Source: Ruegeria arenilitoris
GTDB lineage: Bacteria > Pseudomonadota > Alphaproteobacteria > Rhodobacterales > Rhodobacteraceae
DNA length: 64,000 nucleotides
NCBI RefSeq assembly: GCF_013035315.1
Contig: NZ_WQHP01000001.1
Location: 248,001 to 312,000 of the forward strand
Direction: 5' to 3'
This document shows, one piece after another, positions 57,145 to 64,000 of the stretch. Under the pieces are notes generated by a model that had not been told where the DNA came from, searched no databases, and saw only the letters and a program-made list of their open reading frames with translations. The stretch's first letter is position 1; each line of letters begins with the position of its first letter. The position numbers and the translations under genes are program-made.

Positions 57145-58242
57145 ATGCGAGTTATCTTCAAAACCAACTACATGCAGGATATCCGGCCCTGGAAGGACAC
57201 CTACCAGCTCAGCCTCTACCTGATCCTGCTCGTGATCATCGTCGCCGCACCGTGGTGGCTGGATGAGTTTTACCTGGGTGAACTGACCAATGTTCTGATC
57301 TGGGCCATCGCGGGTCTGGGTCTGATGGTTCTGACCGGCCATACCGGGCAGGTCAGCCTTGGTCACGCTGCGTTTCTGGCCTTTGGCTGCTATGCCAACG
57401 TCATCCTTCTGGAAGCAGGCGTGCCGTTTCTGATCGCCTTCCCGCTGGCGGGCATCCTGACGGGTCTGGCTGGGGTGACGGTCGCGATCCCTGCCCTGCG
57501 CCTGCACGGGATCTATCTGGCGATCTTTACCATGGCTCTGTCCATCCTGATGGATGACGTCATCGTTCTGGCTGAGCCGATCACAGGCGGTGTGTCGGGC
57601 AAGTATCTGGGCGGCGTTGAAATCTTCGGCTTTCTGGTTGATCGCTGGGGGACACCGGTGCAGTTCTTCTGGCTGGTGTTGGGCGTGGCCGTTCTGGTGA
57701 CCCTCGGATACATCAACCTTTTGCGCGCGCCGCTTGGGCGCAGCTTTATCGCGGTGCGCGACTCTGAGGTTTCGGCTCAGGCGATGGGCGTCGATATTGC
57801 CCGCACCAAGATGATCTCGTTCGCGCTGTCTTGCGCTGTGACCGGTTGGGCTGGAGCGCTGATGGGCATGTATGCCGGTGCGTTCAATAACGAGACGTTC
57901 AGCGTTGTGATCTCGATCCAGCTGTTGATGATGATCGTGATCGGCGGGTTGGGTTCGATCCACGGAGCGTTTCTTGGTGCGATCGTCATCGGGTTCCTGC
58001 CTCAATTCCTGTCGATCTCGAAGGAATATGTCGGCGCGCTTTTTGGCGGCAGCACCGTTGCCATTCCGGGTCTGGAGTTCGGCATCTTCGGTATGATCCT
58101 GATCGCGTTCATCCTGTTCGAACCGATGGGTATGTATGGGCGCTGGCTGAAAATCCGTACCTGGTTCGAACTGTTCCCCTTCTACCGCAAGGATATGTTC
58201 AAACGTCAGAAATCCTACCTCAAGACGGAGCGCCTGAGATGA
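57145..58242 (+). CDS. livM: Liv-type ABC transporter permease LivM
   Basis: 365 residues. The core has VLTGHTGQVSLGHAAFLAFG, a LivM signature, and LLMMIVIGGLGSIHGAFLGA near the C-terminus. About ten membrane segments. A polar N-terminus of 25 residues precedes the first helix, and a basic tail of 40 residues follows the last. It starts 3 bases after livH and overlaps livG by 4 bases. Confidence 0.93.
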   Translation: MRVIFKTNYMQDIRPWKDTYQLSLYLILLVIIVAAPWWLDEFYLGELTNVLIWAIAGLGLMVLTGHTGQVSLGHAAFLAFGCYANVILLEAGVPFLIAFPLAGILTGLAGVTVAIPALRLHGIYLAIFTMALSILMDDVIVLAEPITGGVSGKYLGGVEIFGFLVDRWGTPVQFFWLVLGVAVLVTLGYINLLRAPLGRSFIAVRDSEVSAQAMGVDIARTKMISFALSCAVTGWAGALMGMYAGAFNNETFSVVISIQLLMMIVIGGLGSIHGAFLGAIVIGFLPQFLSISKEYVGALFGGSTVAIPGLEFGIFGMILIAFILFEPMGMYGRWLKIRTWFELFPFYRKDMFKRQKSYLKTERLR

Positions 58243-59003
58243 GCTTGCTTGAGTTTGAAAATGTCACCCTGAAATTCGGTGGCCTGACGGCGGTGAACGA
58301 TCTGTCCTTCGAGGTCGAAGAAGGCGAGGTTTTTGCCATAGTCGGTCCAAATGGCGCGGGTAAATCCACGGTTTTTAACCTGATCTCACGGTTTTACGAT
58401 CCCTACGCAGGTTCGATCCGGTTTGACGGGCACGACCTGTTGGCAGTCAAACCCTCGGGCGTGGCGGCCTATGGCGTGGCGCGGACGTTTCAGAATATTG
58501 AACTGTTCGAACATGCCACCGTATTGCAGAACCTTCTGGTTGGGCGGCATCGGCATCGCAAAACCAACCTGTTCTCCGAGGTGCTGTTCCTGCCCTCAGC
58601 CCGGCGGCAAGAGCTGGAAAACCGCGAAAAGGTCGAAGAGATCATCGAGTTCCTCGATCTGCAGGCATTCCGTGACAAGATGATCTCGGGCTTGCCCTAC
58701 GGCGTCCGCAAGGTGGTCGAGGTTGCGCGCGCACTGGCGACCGACCCCAAGTTGCTGTTGCTGGACGAACCTGCTTCGGGGCTGTCGGTCGAAGAGACGA
58801 CGGATATGCGCTGGTGGATTGACGATATCCGACGGCAGATGGGCACGACTGTGCTGATGGTGGAGCATGACATGGGGCTGGTTTCCGGCGTGTCCGATCG
58901 AGTTCTGGCCATGGCTGACGGCGCGAAACTGGCGCTTGGCACACCGGCCGAGGTCCAGTCACACCCGGCGGTGATCGAAGCCTATCTGGGGAAAGCCTCA
59001 TGA
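58239..59003 (+). CDS. livG: Liv-type ABC transporter ATP-binding protein LivG
   Basis: 254 residues. Walker A GPNGAGKST, Walker B KLLLLDEPASGLS. The signature is SGLPYGVRKVVEVARAL, where the usual SGGQ is SGLPYG, as in many LivG proteins. The C-terminal GTPAEVQSHPAVIEAYLG is typical of LivG. It overlaps its neighbours by 4 bases on both sides. Confidence 0.94.
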   Translation: MSLLEFENVTLKFGGLTAVNDLSFEVEEGEVFAIVGPNGAGKSTVFNLISRFYDPYAGSIRFDGHDLLAVKPSGVAAYGVARTFQNIELFEHATVLQNLLVGRHRHRKTNLFSEVLFLPSARRQELENREKVEEIIEFLDLQAFRDKMISGLPYGVRKVVEVARALATDPKLLLLDEPASGLSVEETTDMRWWIDDIRRQMGTTVLMVEHDMGLVSGVSDRVLAMADGAKLALGTPAEVQSHPAVIEAYLGKAS

Positions 59004-59773
59004 GCGAACCGATCCTGAAAATCCGAAATATCGAAAGCTTTTACGGCCCGATCATGGCGATCCGCGGCGTGTCGCTGGATGTGCATCCCGGTCAGATCGT
59101 TTCAATCCTCGGGGCAAACGGTGCGGGCAAGACAACGCTGATGAAAACCGTCTCGGGTGTGATGGACCCGGAGAAGGGAAAGATCACGTTCCACGGCGAA
59201 GACATTCAGGGGTCAGAACCACACAAGGTCGTCCAGAAAGGCATCGTTCATGTCCCCGAAGGCCGCGAGGTCTTCCCCCTGCTGACTGTGGACGAAAACC
59301 TGAGCCTTGGGGCGTATACGCTGAGGGACAAAGGCCAGATCGACCATGATCGCGATCTGGTGTTTTCGTATTTTCCGATCCTCAAGGAACGCCGCAATCA
59401 AGAGGCTGGCACGCTTTCAGGCGGGCAACAGCAGATGTTGGCCATCGGACGTGGGTTGATGGGGAACCCGAAGATCATGCTGTTGGATGAGCCTTCACTG
59501 GGCCTGTCCCCGCTGTTGGTGCAAGAGATCTTTGGCATCCTCAAACGGCTGAACGACGAACAAAACATGACGATGATGTTGGTTGAACAGAACGCCAATG
59601 CCGCGCTGGAACTGGCCCATCATGGCTACGTGATGGAGGTCGGTCGCATCGTGATGGATGGAGCTGCAAAGGTTCTGATGCAGTCCGAGGACATCCAGAA
59701 CTTCTATTTGGGCGTGCAGGAAGAAGGCGCGCGGGAGAACCGTCGCTGGAAACGCAAGAAGACGTGGAGGTGA
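59000..59773 (+). CDS. livF: Liv-type ABC transporter ATP-binding protein LivF
   Basis: 257 residues. Walker A GANGAGKTT, signature LSGGQQQMLAIGRGL, Walker B IMLLDEPSLGLSP. It shows the LivF-specific VHVPEGREVFPLLTV block. The C-terminus is extended and basic (RENRRWKRKKTWR). The acyl-CoA synthetase begins 5 bases after the stop. Confidence 0.94.
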   Translation: MSEPILKIRNIESFYGPIMAIRGVSLDVHPGQIVSILGANGAGKTTLMKTVSGVMDPEKGKITFHGEDIQGSEPHKVVQKGIVHVPEGREVFPLLTVDENLSLGAYTLRDKGQIDHDRDLVFSYFPILKERRNQEAGTLSGGQQQMLAIGRGLMGNPKIMLLDEPSLGLSPLLVQEIFGILKRLNDEQNMTMMLVEQNANAALELAHHGYVMEVGRIVMDGAAKVLMQSEDIQNFYLGVQEEGARENRRWKRKKTWR

Positions 59774-59778
59774 GACAG

Positions 59779-61665
59779 ATGAACATCAGCACCCTGCCCC
59801 CTCAGATCACAGTCAACGGCGTTCGCCTGAACGCGACACCCGGCCAACGCCCCGTGCGCGTCGATGAGTGCATTACGATCTGCGAGCTGTTTCAGAAACG
59901 CTGCGCCGAATTGGGTGATCGCACGGCCCATCGCGAAAAGGACTTTGGGATCTGGAGGTCATACTCCTGGGCGGATTACTGGAATCATGCCAAATGGATC
60001 GGTCTGGCGCTTCGCAAGCTGGGTCTAAAGCGCGGAGAGGTCGTCTCGATCCTGTCGGAAGACAGCAAGGAATGGGTCTGGTTCGATATGGGTATTCAGG
60101 CTGTCGGGGGCATTGCGTCAGGCATCTACACCACAGACTCGGCCAGCCAGTTGCAATACCTGATCAATGACAGCGGCAGCCGTTTTCTGATCGTCGAGAA
60201 CGAAGAGCAGTTGGACAAGTTCCTGCAGATCGAGGACGAGGTGCCTGAGCTGCTGAAAGTCATTATTCTGGATGATGAGGGTCTGCATGACCTGAACCAT
60301 CCCCGCTGCATGATGATTGAAGAGTTCTACAAACTGGGCCAGCAGGCCGAGACCGAGGAGCCCGGCCGGTTCGAAGCCGAAATCGCGCTCGCCACGCCGC
60401 AGGATACCGCCCTTTTGGTTTATACCTCGGGTACAACGGGTATGCCCAAGGGCGCGATGTTGAGCCATGAAAACATTCTGGCAGCCATCGAGTGTGGCGC
60501 TCATTCCCTGCCAACCCAAAGCAACGACGAACAGCTCTGCTTTCTTCCGCTGTGCCACATTCTGGAGCGCGACGTTTCCGTCTATTTTCCACTGGCTGCG
60601 AAATGCACTGTCAATTTCGCCGAGAGCCCAGAGACGGTGTTTGCCAACCTGCAAGAGGTCTCGCCCTCGACCTTTACCGCCGTTCCGCGCGTGTGGGAGA
60701 AGATCTATTCCCAGGTTCAGATCATGGCGCAGGATGCTACGCCTGCTGGTCGGGCTGCCTATGGTATGGCAATCAAAGCCGGATTGGCGCGGGCCGAGTA
60801 CATTTTGGAGGGCAAACCTGTGCCCGCCGGAGTGGCCGCGCAATACTGGCTATGGGATCGACTGGTCCTGCGCAACCTGCGTCGAATGCTGGGCATGGAC
60901 AAGATGCGCCGTGGCGGATCGGGTGCGGCCCCGATCTCGACCGATCTGTTGAAATGGTATTGGGCCATCGGCGTACCACTGATCGAAGGGTTCGGGATGA
61001 GCGAAACCTCGGGCCTCGCCACGCTGAACACGATCGAACATAACAAGATTGGAACCGTCGGGTGCAGGGTTCCCGGTAATGACATCCGCATATCGGAGGA
61101 AGGTGAAATTCAGCTGAAGGGTCTGAACATCTTTCAAGGCTATTGGCGCAACAACGCCAAGACGGCGGAAACGTTCACCGCAGACGGATGGCTGCGCACC
61201 GGCGATATCGGGTTCATCGACGATGACGGCTATGTCACTATCTCGGGCCGGATGAAGGACATCATTATCACCGCCGGCGGCAAGAACATCACCCCGGCCG
61301 AGATCGAAAGCCGATTGAAGTTCAGCCACTATATCTCGGACGCGGTGATCATTGGCGACAAGCGCAAATACCTGACGGCGCTCATCATGATCGATCAGGA
61401 AAACGTCGAGAAGTTCGCTCAGGACCGGAAGATTCCGTTTTCGAATTTTGCCTCGCTATGCGCTGCGGCTGAGGTCAAGGATCAGATCCAGGCCGAGATC
61501 AACGCGGTCAACAAGGACTTTGCCCGCGTCGAGCAGATTAAGGATTTTCGCCTGATAGACGTGCTTCTGACAGCAGATGACGATGAGCTGACAGCGACCA
61601 TGAAGCTAAAACGCAGTTTTGTGGAAAAGAAACACAGTCATCTGATCGAAGATATGTACAAATAG
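59779..61665 (+). CDS. long-chain acyl-CoA synthetase-like AMP-dependent ligase
   Basis: 628 residues from ATG 59779 (GTGGAGG upstream). ANL-superfamily motifs: TSGTTGMPKGAM (P-loop), GFGMSETSGL, GWLRTGDIGFIDDDGY and KNITPAEIES. It activates a carboxylic acid as an acyl-AMP and then a CoA thioester. The length and the FLPLCHILERDVSV motif match the long-chain (FAA/bubblegum) group. It is embedded between livF and the binding-protein gene, so it probably acts on the imported acid. The real substrate is unknown. Confidence 0.9.
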   Translation: MNISTLPPQITVNGVRLNATPGQRPVRVDECITICELFQKRCAELGDRTAHREKDFGIWRSYSWADYWNHAKWIGLALRKLGLKRGEVVSILSEDSKEWVWFDMGIQAVGGIASGIYTTDSASQLQYLINDSGSRFLIVENEEQLDKFLQIEDEVPELLKVIILDDEGLHDLNHPRCMMIEEFYKLGQQAETEEPGRFEAEIALATPQDTALLVYTSGTTGMPKGAMLSHENILAAIECGAHSLPTQSNDEQLCFLPLCHILERDVSVYFPLAAKCTVNFAESPETVFANLQEVSPSTFTAVPRVWEKIYSQVQIMAQDATPAGRAAYGMAIKAGLARAEYILEGKPVPAGVAAQYWLWDRLVLRNLRRMLGMDKMRRGGSGAAPISTDLLKWYWAIGVPLIEGFGMSETSGLATLNTIEHNKIGTVGCRVPGNDIRISEEGEIQLKGLNIFQGYWRNNAKTAETFTADGWLRTGDIGFIDDDGYVTISGRMKDIIITAGGKNITPAEIESRLKFSHYISDAVIIGDKRKYLTALIMIDQENVEKFAQDRKIPFSNFASLCAAAEVKDQIQAEINAVNKDFARVEQIKDFRLIDVLLTADDDELTATMKLKRSFVEKKHSHLIEDMYK

Positions 61666-61695
61666 TAAAAGGGATAACCCAAAGGGAGGACTAAG

Positions 61696-62856
61696 ATGAG
61701 GAATGTGATCACGCGGCTGGCGGCTGCCACCGCTTTGACAGCTGCGGCAAGTTTCGCCAGCGCACAGACCCAAGGCGTCACCGATGATGAGATCGTCATC
61801 GGGTCAGTCAATGACCTGAGCGGCATCTTCGCGGCTGTTGGCGTTCCGGCGATCAAAGGGGCCAATGTCTATTTCGACCGCGTCAATGCAGAAGGCGGCG
61901 TGCACGGGCGTCAAATCCGCTACGTCGTCGAAGATAACGGATACCAGATGCCGCGCGCGATGCAGGGCTATAACAAGCTGCTGAATCGCGACAAGGTGTT
62001 TGCCATGCTGCAATCCCTTGGCACACCGATGAACCTGGCCGGGTTCAAGCTGTTGGATCCAAAGGGCATTCCGAACGTCGCCCCCCTGACCGCCGCGCGG
62101 CAAATGCTGCAAGATCCGATGGACAACAAATTCACGTCGTTCTCGACCTATTTCGATCAGAGCCGCGTCGGGGTGAAGTATCTGGCCGAGCAGTTTGGGG
62201 CGCAGAATGTCTGCACCATGTATCTGCCGACCGACTTCGGCGAAGAGATTCTTGAAGGCAGCAAGGCCGGAGCGGAAGAAGCCGGTATCAATTTTGCCGC
62301 AGAGACCACGCATAAACCCGATGAGGCGGATTTCGTGGGGTCGCTCAGCAAGCTCAAAGAAGAAGGCTGCGATATCGTCACAATCGCATTGGGCGTGCGC
62401 CAGGCGATCACCGTGGTCGGAACGGCCAAGAAGATGGGCCTTGAAGAAATGAAGTTCCTCGGCACCTCGGCCAGTTTCCTGACCGTTGTCGCGCAGGTTC
62501 CCGGTGGTGTGACCGATGGCTTCTATGCCGCCGCCTCATGGCAGGACCTTTGGGCACGTGCCGACGAACCCGCCCCTGCTGCCTTTATCGAAGAGTACAA
62601 AGCTGCGACTGGTGAAGACCCTGTTGGTTTCGCCATGCTGGGGTATGCCGCTGCGGACATGATGGTTCGGGCTCTTGAAGCCGCTGGCCCGGATCTGACC
62701 CAGGAAAGCTTTATCGCCGCGATGGAGACGCTGGATTATCAGGATGACCTGGTCGGCAATCATATGACCTTTGGTCCGGATGACCACCAAGGCGCGGACT
62801 CGGTTTATGTCAGCGTTGTCGAAAATGGTGCCTGGAAGATGGTGTACGAGGAATAA
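61696..62856 (+). CDS. Liv-type ABC transporter substrate-binding protein
   Basis: 386 residues with signal peptide MRNVITRLAAATALTAAASFASA. The Peripla_BP_6 fold is shown by IGSVNDLSGIFAAVGVPAIKGANVYFDRVNAEGGVHGR. GGAGG lies upstream. It is the last gene of the second liv operon, with a terminator 24 bases after the stop. The sequence is unlike LivK at 17312, so a different ligand is likely; an aromatic, dicarboxylic or other carboxylic acid is inferred from the adjacent acyl-CoA synthetase. Confidence 0.9.
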   Translation: MRNVITRLAAATALTAAASFASAQTQGVTDDEIVIGSVNDLSGIFAAVGVPAIKGANVYFDRVNAEGGVHGRQIRYVVEDNGYQMPRAMQGYNKLLNRDKVFAMLQSLGTPMNLAGFKLLDPKGIPNVAPLTAARQMLQDPMDNKFTSFSTYFDQSRVGVKYLAEQFGAQNVCTMYLPTDFGEEILEGSKAGAEEAGINFAAETTHKPDEADFVGSLSKLKEEGCDIVTIALGVRQAITVVGTAKKMGLEEMKFLGTSASFLTVVAQVPGGVTDGFYAAASWQDLWARADEPAPAAFIEEYKAATGEDPVGFAMLGYAAADMMVRALEAAGPDLTQESFIAAMETLDYQDDLVGNHMTFGPDDHQGADSVYVSVVENGAWKMVYEE

Positions 62857-62879
62857 ACCCGACCCCTGTTCCAACGAAA

Positions 62880-62908
62880 AAGGGCTCGCAGATGCGAGCC
62901 CTTTGATT
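62880..62908. terminator. bidirectional terminator
   Basis: Stem GGGCTCGC/GCGAGCCC with a 4-base loop. The plus strand continues TTTGATTTT and the minus strand TTTTTCG, so it can serve both the second liv operon and rpsI. Confidence 0.88.
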
Positions 62909-62927
62909 TTGTGCACTCGGCAGCGAA

Positions 62928-63413
62928 TTAACGCTTCGAGAACTGGAACGAACGACGCGCTTTGCGCTTACCGTATTTCTTACGTTCAACAACACGGCTG
63001 TCGCGGGTCAGGAAGCCAGCAGCTTTCAGAGCACCACGCAGGGACGGATCGTACAGCTGCAGCGCTTTCGAGATGCCGTGCTTGACCGCGCCGGCCTGAC
63101 CGGTCAGGCCACCGCCTTTGACGGTTGCAACAACGTCGAATTCACCTTCAACGCCGGCAACCTGGAACGGCTGGCGCAGGATCAGCTGCAGAACGGGACG
63201 CGCAAAATACTTGTCCTGATCTTTGCCGTTCACGGTGACCTTGCCGGAGCCCGGCTTGATCCAAACGCGGGCAACAGCGTCTTTACGCTTACCGGTGGCG
63301 TAGGAGCGGCCCAGCTCGTCACGTACGGGTTCACGCACGATGACTTCTTCGGCCACGGTTTCAACGCCTGCGACGGCGCTCAGCTCTTCGAGAGTATTGA
63401 TCTGATCAGCCAT
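62928..63413 (-). CDS. rpsI: 30S ribosomal protein S9
   Basis: 161 residues. The canonical C-terminus RRSFQFSKR reaches the P-site tRNA. The core is [20 protein letters not shown]. An acidic N-terminal extension of about 35 residues ([20 protein letters not shown]) precedes it, as in other alphaproteobacteria. It follows rplM after 6 bases. Confidence 0.98.
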   Translation of the reverse strand: MADQINTLEELSAVAGVETVAEEVIVREPVRDELGRSYATGKRKDAVARVWIKPGSGKVTVNGKDQDKYFARPVLQLILRQPFQVAGVEGEFDVVATVKGGGLTGQAGAVKHGISKALQLYDPSLRGALKAAGFLTRDSRVVERKKYGKRKARRSFQFSKR

Positions 63414-63419
63414 CGGTCA

Positions 63420-63878
63420 TTAGCTCCGGGTGTTTTTCTTGTTCATGGACTTAACGTCCAGAACTTCGGGGGCCTGGGCTTCGTGCGGGTGCTCGGCACC
63501 GGCGTAAACGCGCAGGTTGGTCATTTGCTGACGCGCCAGACGGTTGCCCGGCAGCATGCGCTTGACCGCTTGGGTCACGACGCGCTCGGGGTGTGCACCC
63601 TCGAGGATCTGCTGCTTGGTGCGCGACTTGATGCCGCCCGGGTGGCCAGTGTGCCAGTAGAAGTTCTCTTCGCGCTTCTTGCCGGTCATCTGGATTTTGT
63701 CAGCGTTGATCACGATGACGTTGTCGCCCATGTCCATGTTCGGGGTGAACGACGCTTTGTGCTTGCCACGCAGGCGCATGGCGACGATCGAGGCAAGACG
63801 GCCCAGAACAACGCCCTCGGCGTCGATCAGGATCCATTTCTTGTCGATGTCTGCAGGTGTTGCAGAAAAGGTTTTCAT
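63420..63878 (-). CDS. rplM: 50S ribosomal protein L13
   Basis: 152 residues beginning [20 protein letters not shown], with [20 protein letters not shown] and the [13 protein letters not shown] segment. It is the first gene of the rplM-rpsI operon. The promoter is not visible with confidence in the 122 bases to the window edge. Confidence 0.98.
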   Translation of the reverse strand: MKTFSATPADIDKKWILIDAEGVVLGRLASIVAMRLRGKHKASFTPNMDMGDNVIVINADKIQMTGKKREENFYWHTGHPGGIKSRTKQQILEGAHPERVVTQAVKRMLPGNRLARQQMTNLRVYAGAEHPHEAQAPEVLDVKSMNKKNTRS

Positions 63879-64000
63879 GGCAGGATAGTCCTGTTTGATG
63901 TGAAAGACCGCCCCAAGGCGGAGCGGCCCGAATTCGATGGAGCGTATTTAGAGGGCACGGGCGTGCAGGTCAACATCGCCAATCGTAATTAAAATGATAT

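Noticed and set aside
56512-58005. 497-codon open frame on the minus strand, rich in His, Asp, Gln and Arg
   Set aside because: It is antisense to livH and livM, whose membrane-protein codon pattern creates long stop-free shadows. Composition is unlike any real protein and no ribosome-binding site is present.

Overview
The window looks like an ordinary, moderately GC-rich stretch of chromosome from a marine alphaproteobacterium of the Rhodobacterales (Roseobacter group, Ruegeria-like). The evidence is the gene content: chpT of the CckA-ChpT-CtrA relay, a LuxR-type regulator translationally coupled to aroQ, an olsB-olsA ornithine-lipid pair, a SUF cysteine desulfurase beside Yip1-type membrane proteins, ribosomal protein L21 with a helix-hairpin-helix tail, an IalB-family protein and two complete Liv-type ABC transporters. 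No phage, transposase, integrase, CRISPR array or defence island was found. I do not claim a new multi-gene system; the unexplained material is mostly in intergenic DNA and small genes.

Layout. 1-2022: end of a SUF region (two Yip1-like membrane proteins, sufS). 2089-2165: tRNA-Arg(CCG), followed by an AT-richer accessory stretch with a short collagen-like trimeric autotransporter whose signal peptide is interrupted by an in-frame stop. 3441-8606: envelope genes (Tat-exported M15-like peptidase, L,D-transpeptidase, lpxD with a dedicated ACP and ketosynthase). 8674-11551: IalB-family protein, HerA-like ATPase, small lipoprotein, and a probable antisense sRNA between the first two. 11739-18493: first branched-chain amino-acid transporter (livK-G-F ... 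livH-M, minus strand), interrupted by two related small secreted proteins. 18647-23025: PQQ-type sugar dehydrogenase, GlxA-like regulator, class II DAHP synthase, PAS protein. 23261-25330: yicC, gmk, gamma-carbonic-anhydrase-like protein. 25362-32763: a complete phosphate regulon, phoR-pstSCAB-phoU-phoB, with a three-repeat Pho box before pstS. 32892-40961: acyl-CoA and lipid catabolism (glutaryl-CoA dehydrogenase, SDRs, TesB, serine hydrolase, chromene-carboxylate isomerase, ACAD10-like kinase, quinone oxidoreductase). 41066-42267: aroQ and the LuxR regulator, then a structured non-coding stretch. 42634-44378: tsf and rpsB. 44547-46423: olsA, olsB, DUF3553. 46468-51070: chpT, proA, proB, obgE, a 55-residue membrane protein and a GNAT. 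51320-52221: rpmA and rplU. 52431-54073: two tandem DUF2059 proteins. 54197-54286: tRNA-Ser(CGA), then an alanine-rich coiled membrane-anchored protein and an MDR dehydrogenase. 56266-62856: second Liv-type transporter (HMGF) with its own acyl-CoA synthetase and binding protein. 62928-63878: rpsI and rplM.

How the genes work together. The phosphate block is self-contained: the Pst transporter imports phosphate, PhoU links it to PhoR, and PhoB should act on the Pho box. Ornithine lipids (olsBA) are commonly the phosphorus-free membrane lipids made when phosphate is scarce, so both parts of a phosphate-limitation response are here, although I see no Pho box before olsB. ChpT and a canonical CtrA site (23142-23156, between the PAS gene and yicC) tie the window to the CtrA network. 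The second Liv operon probably couples uptake of a carboxylic acid to its activation as a CoA thioester, which would suit the nearby acyl-CoA catabolic genes.

Starts were chosen from ribosome-binding sites, signal peptides and family lengths, so several coordinates begin inside a longer open frame. No homology search was possible; product names rest on motifs and remembered family features.
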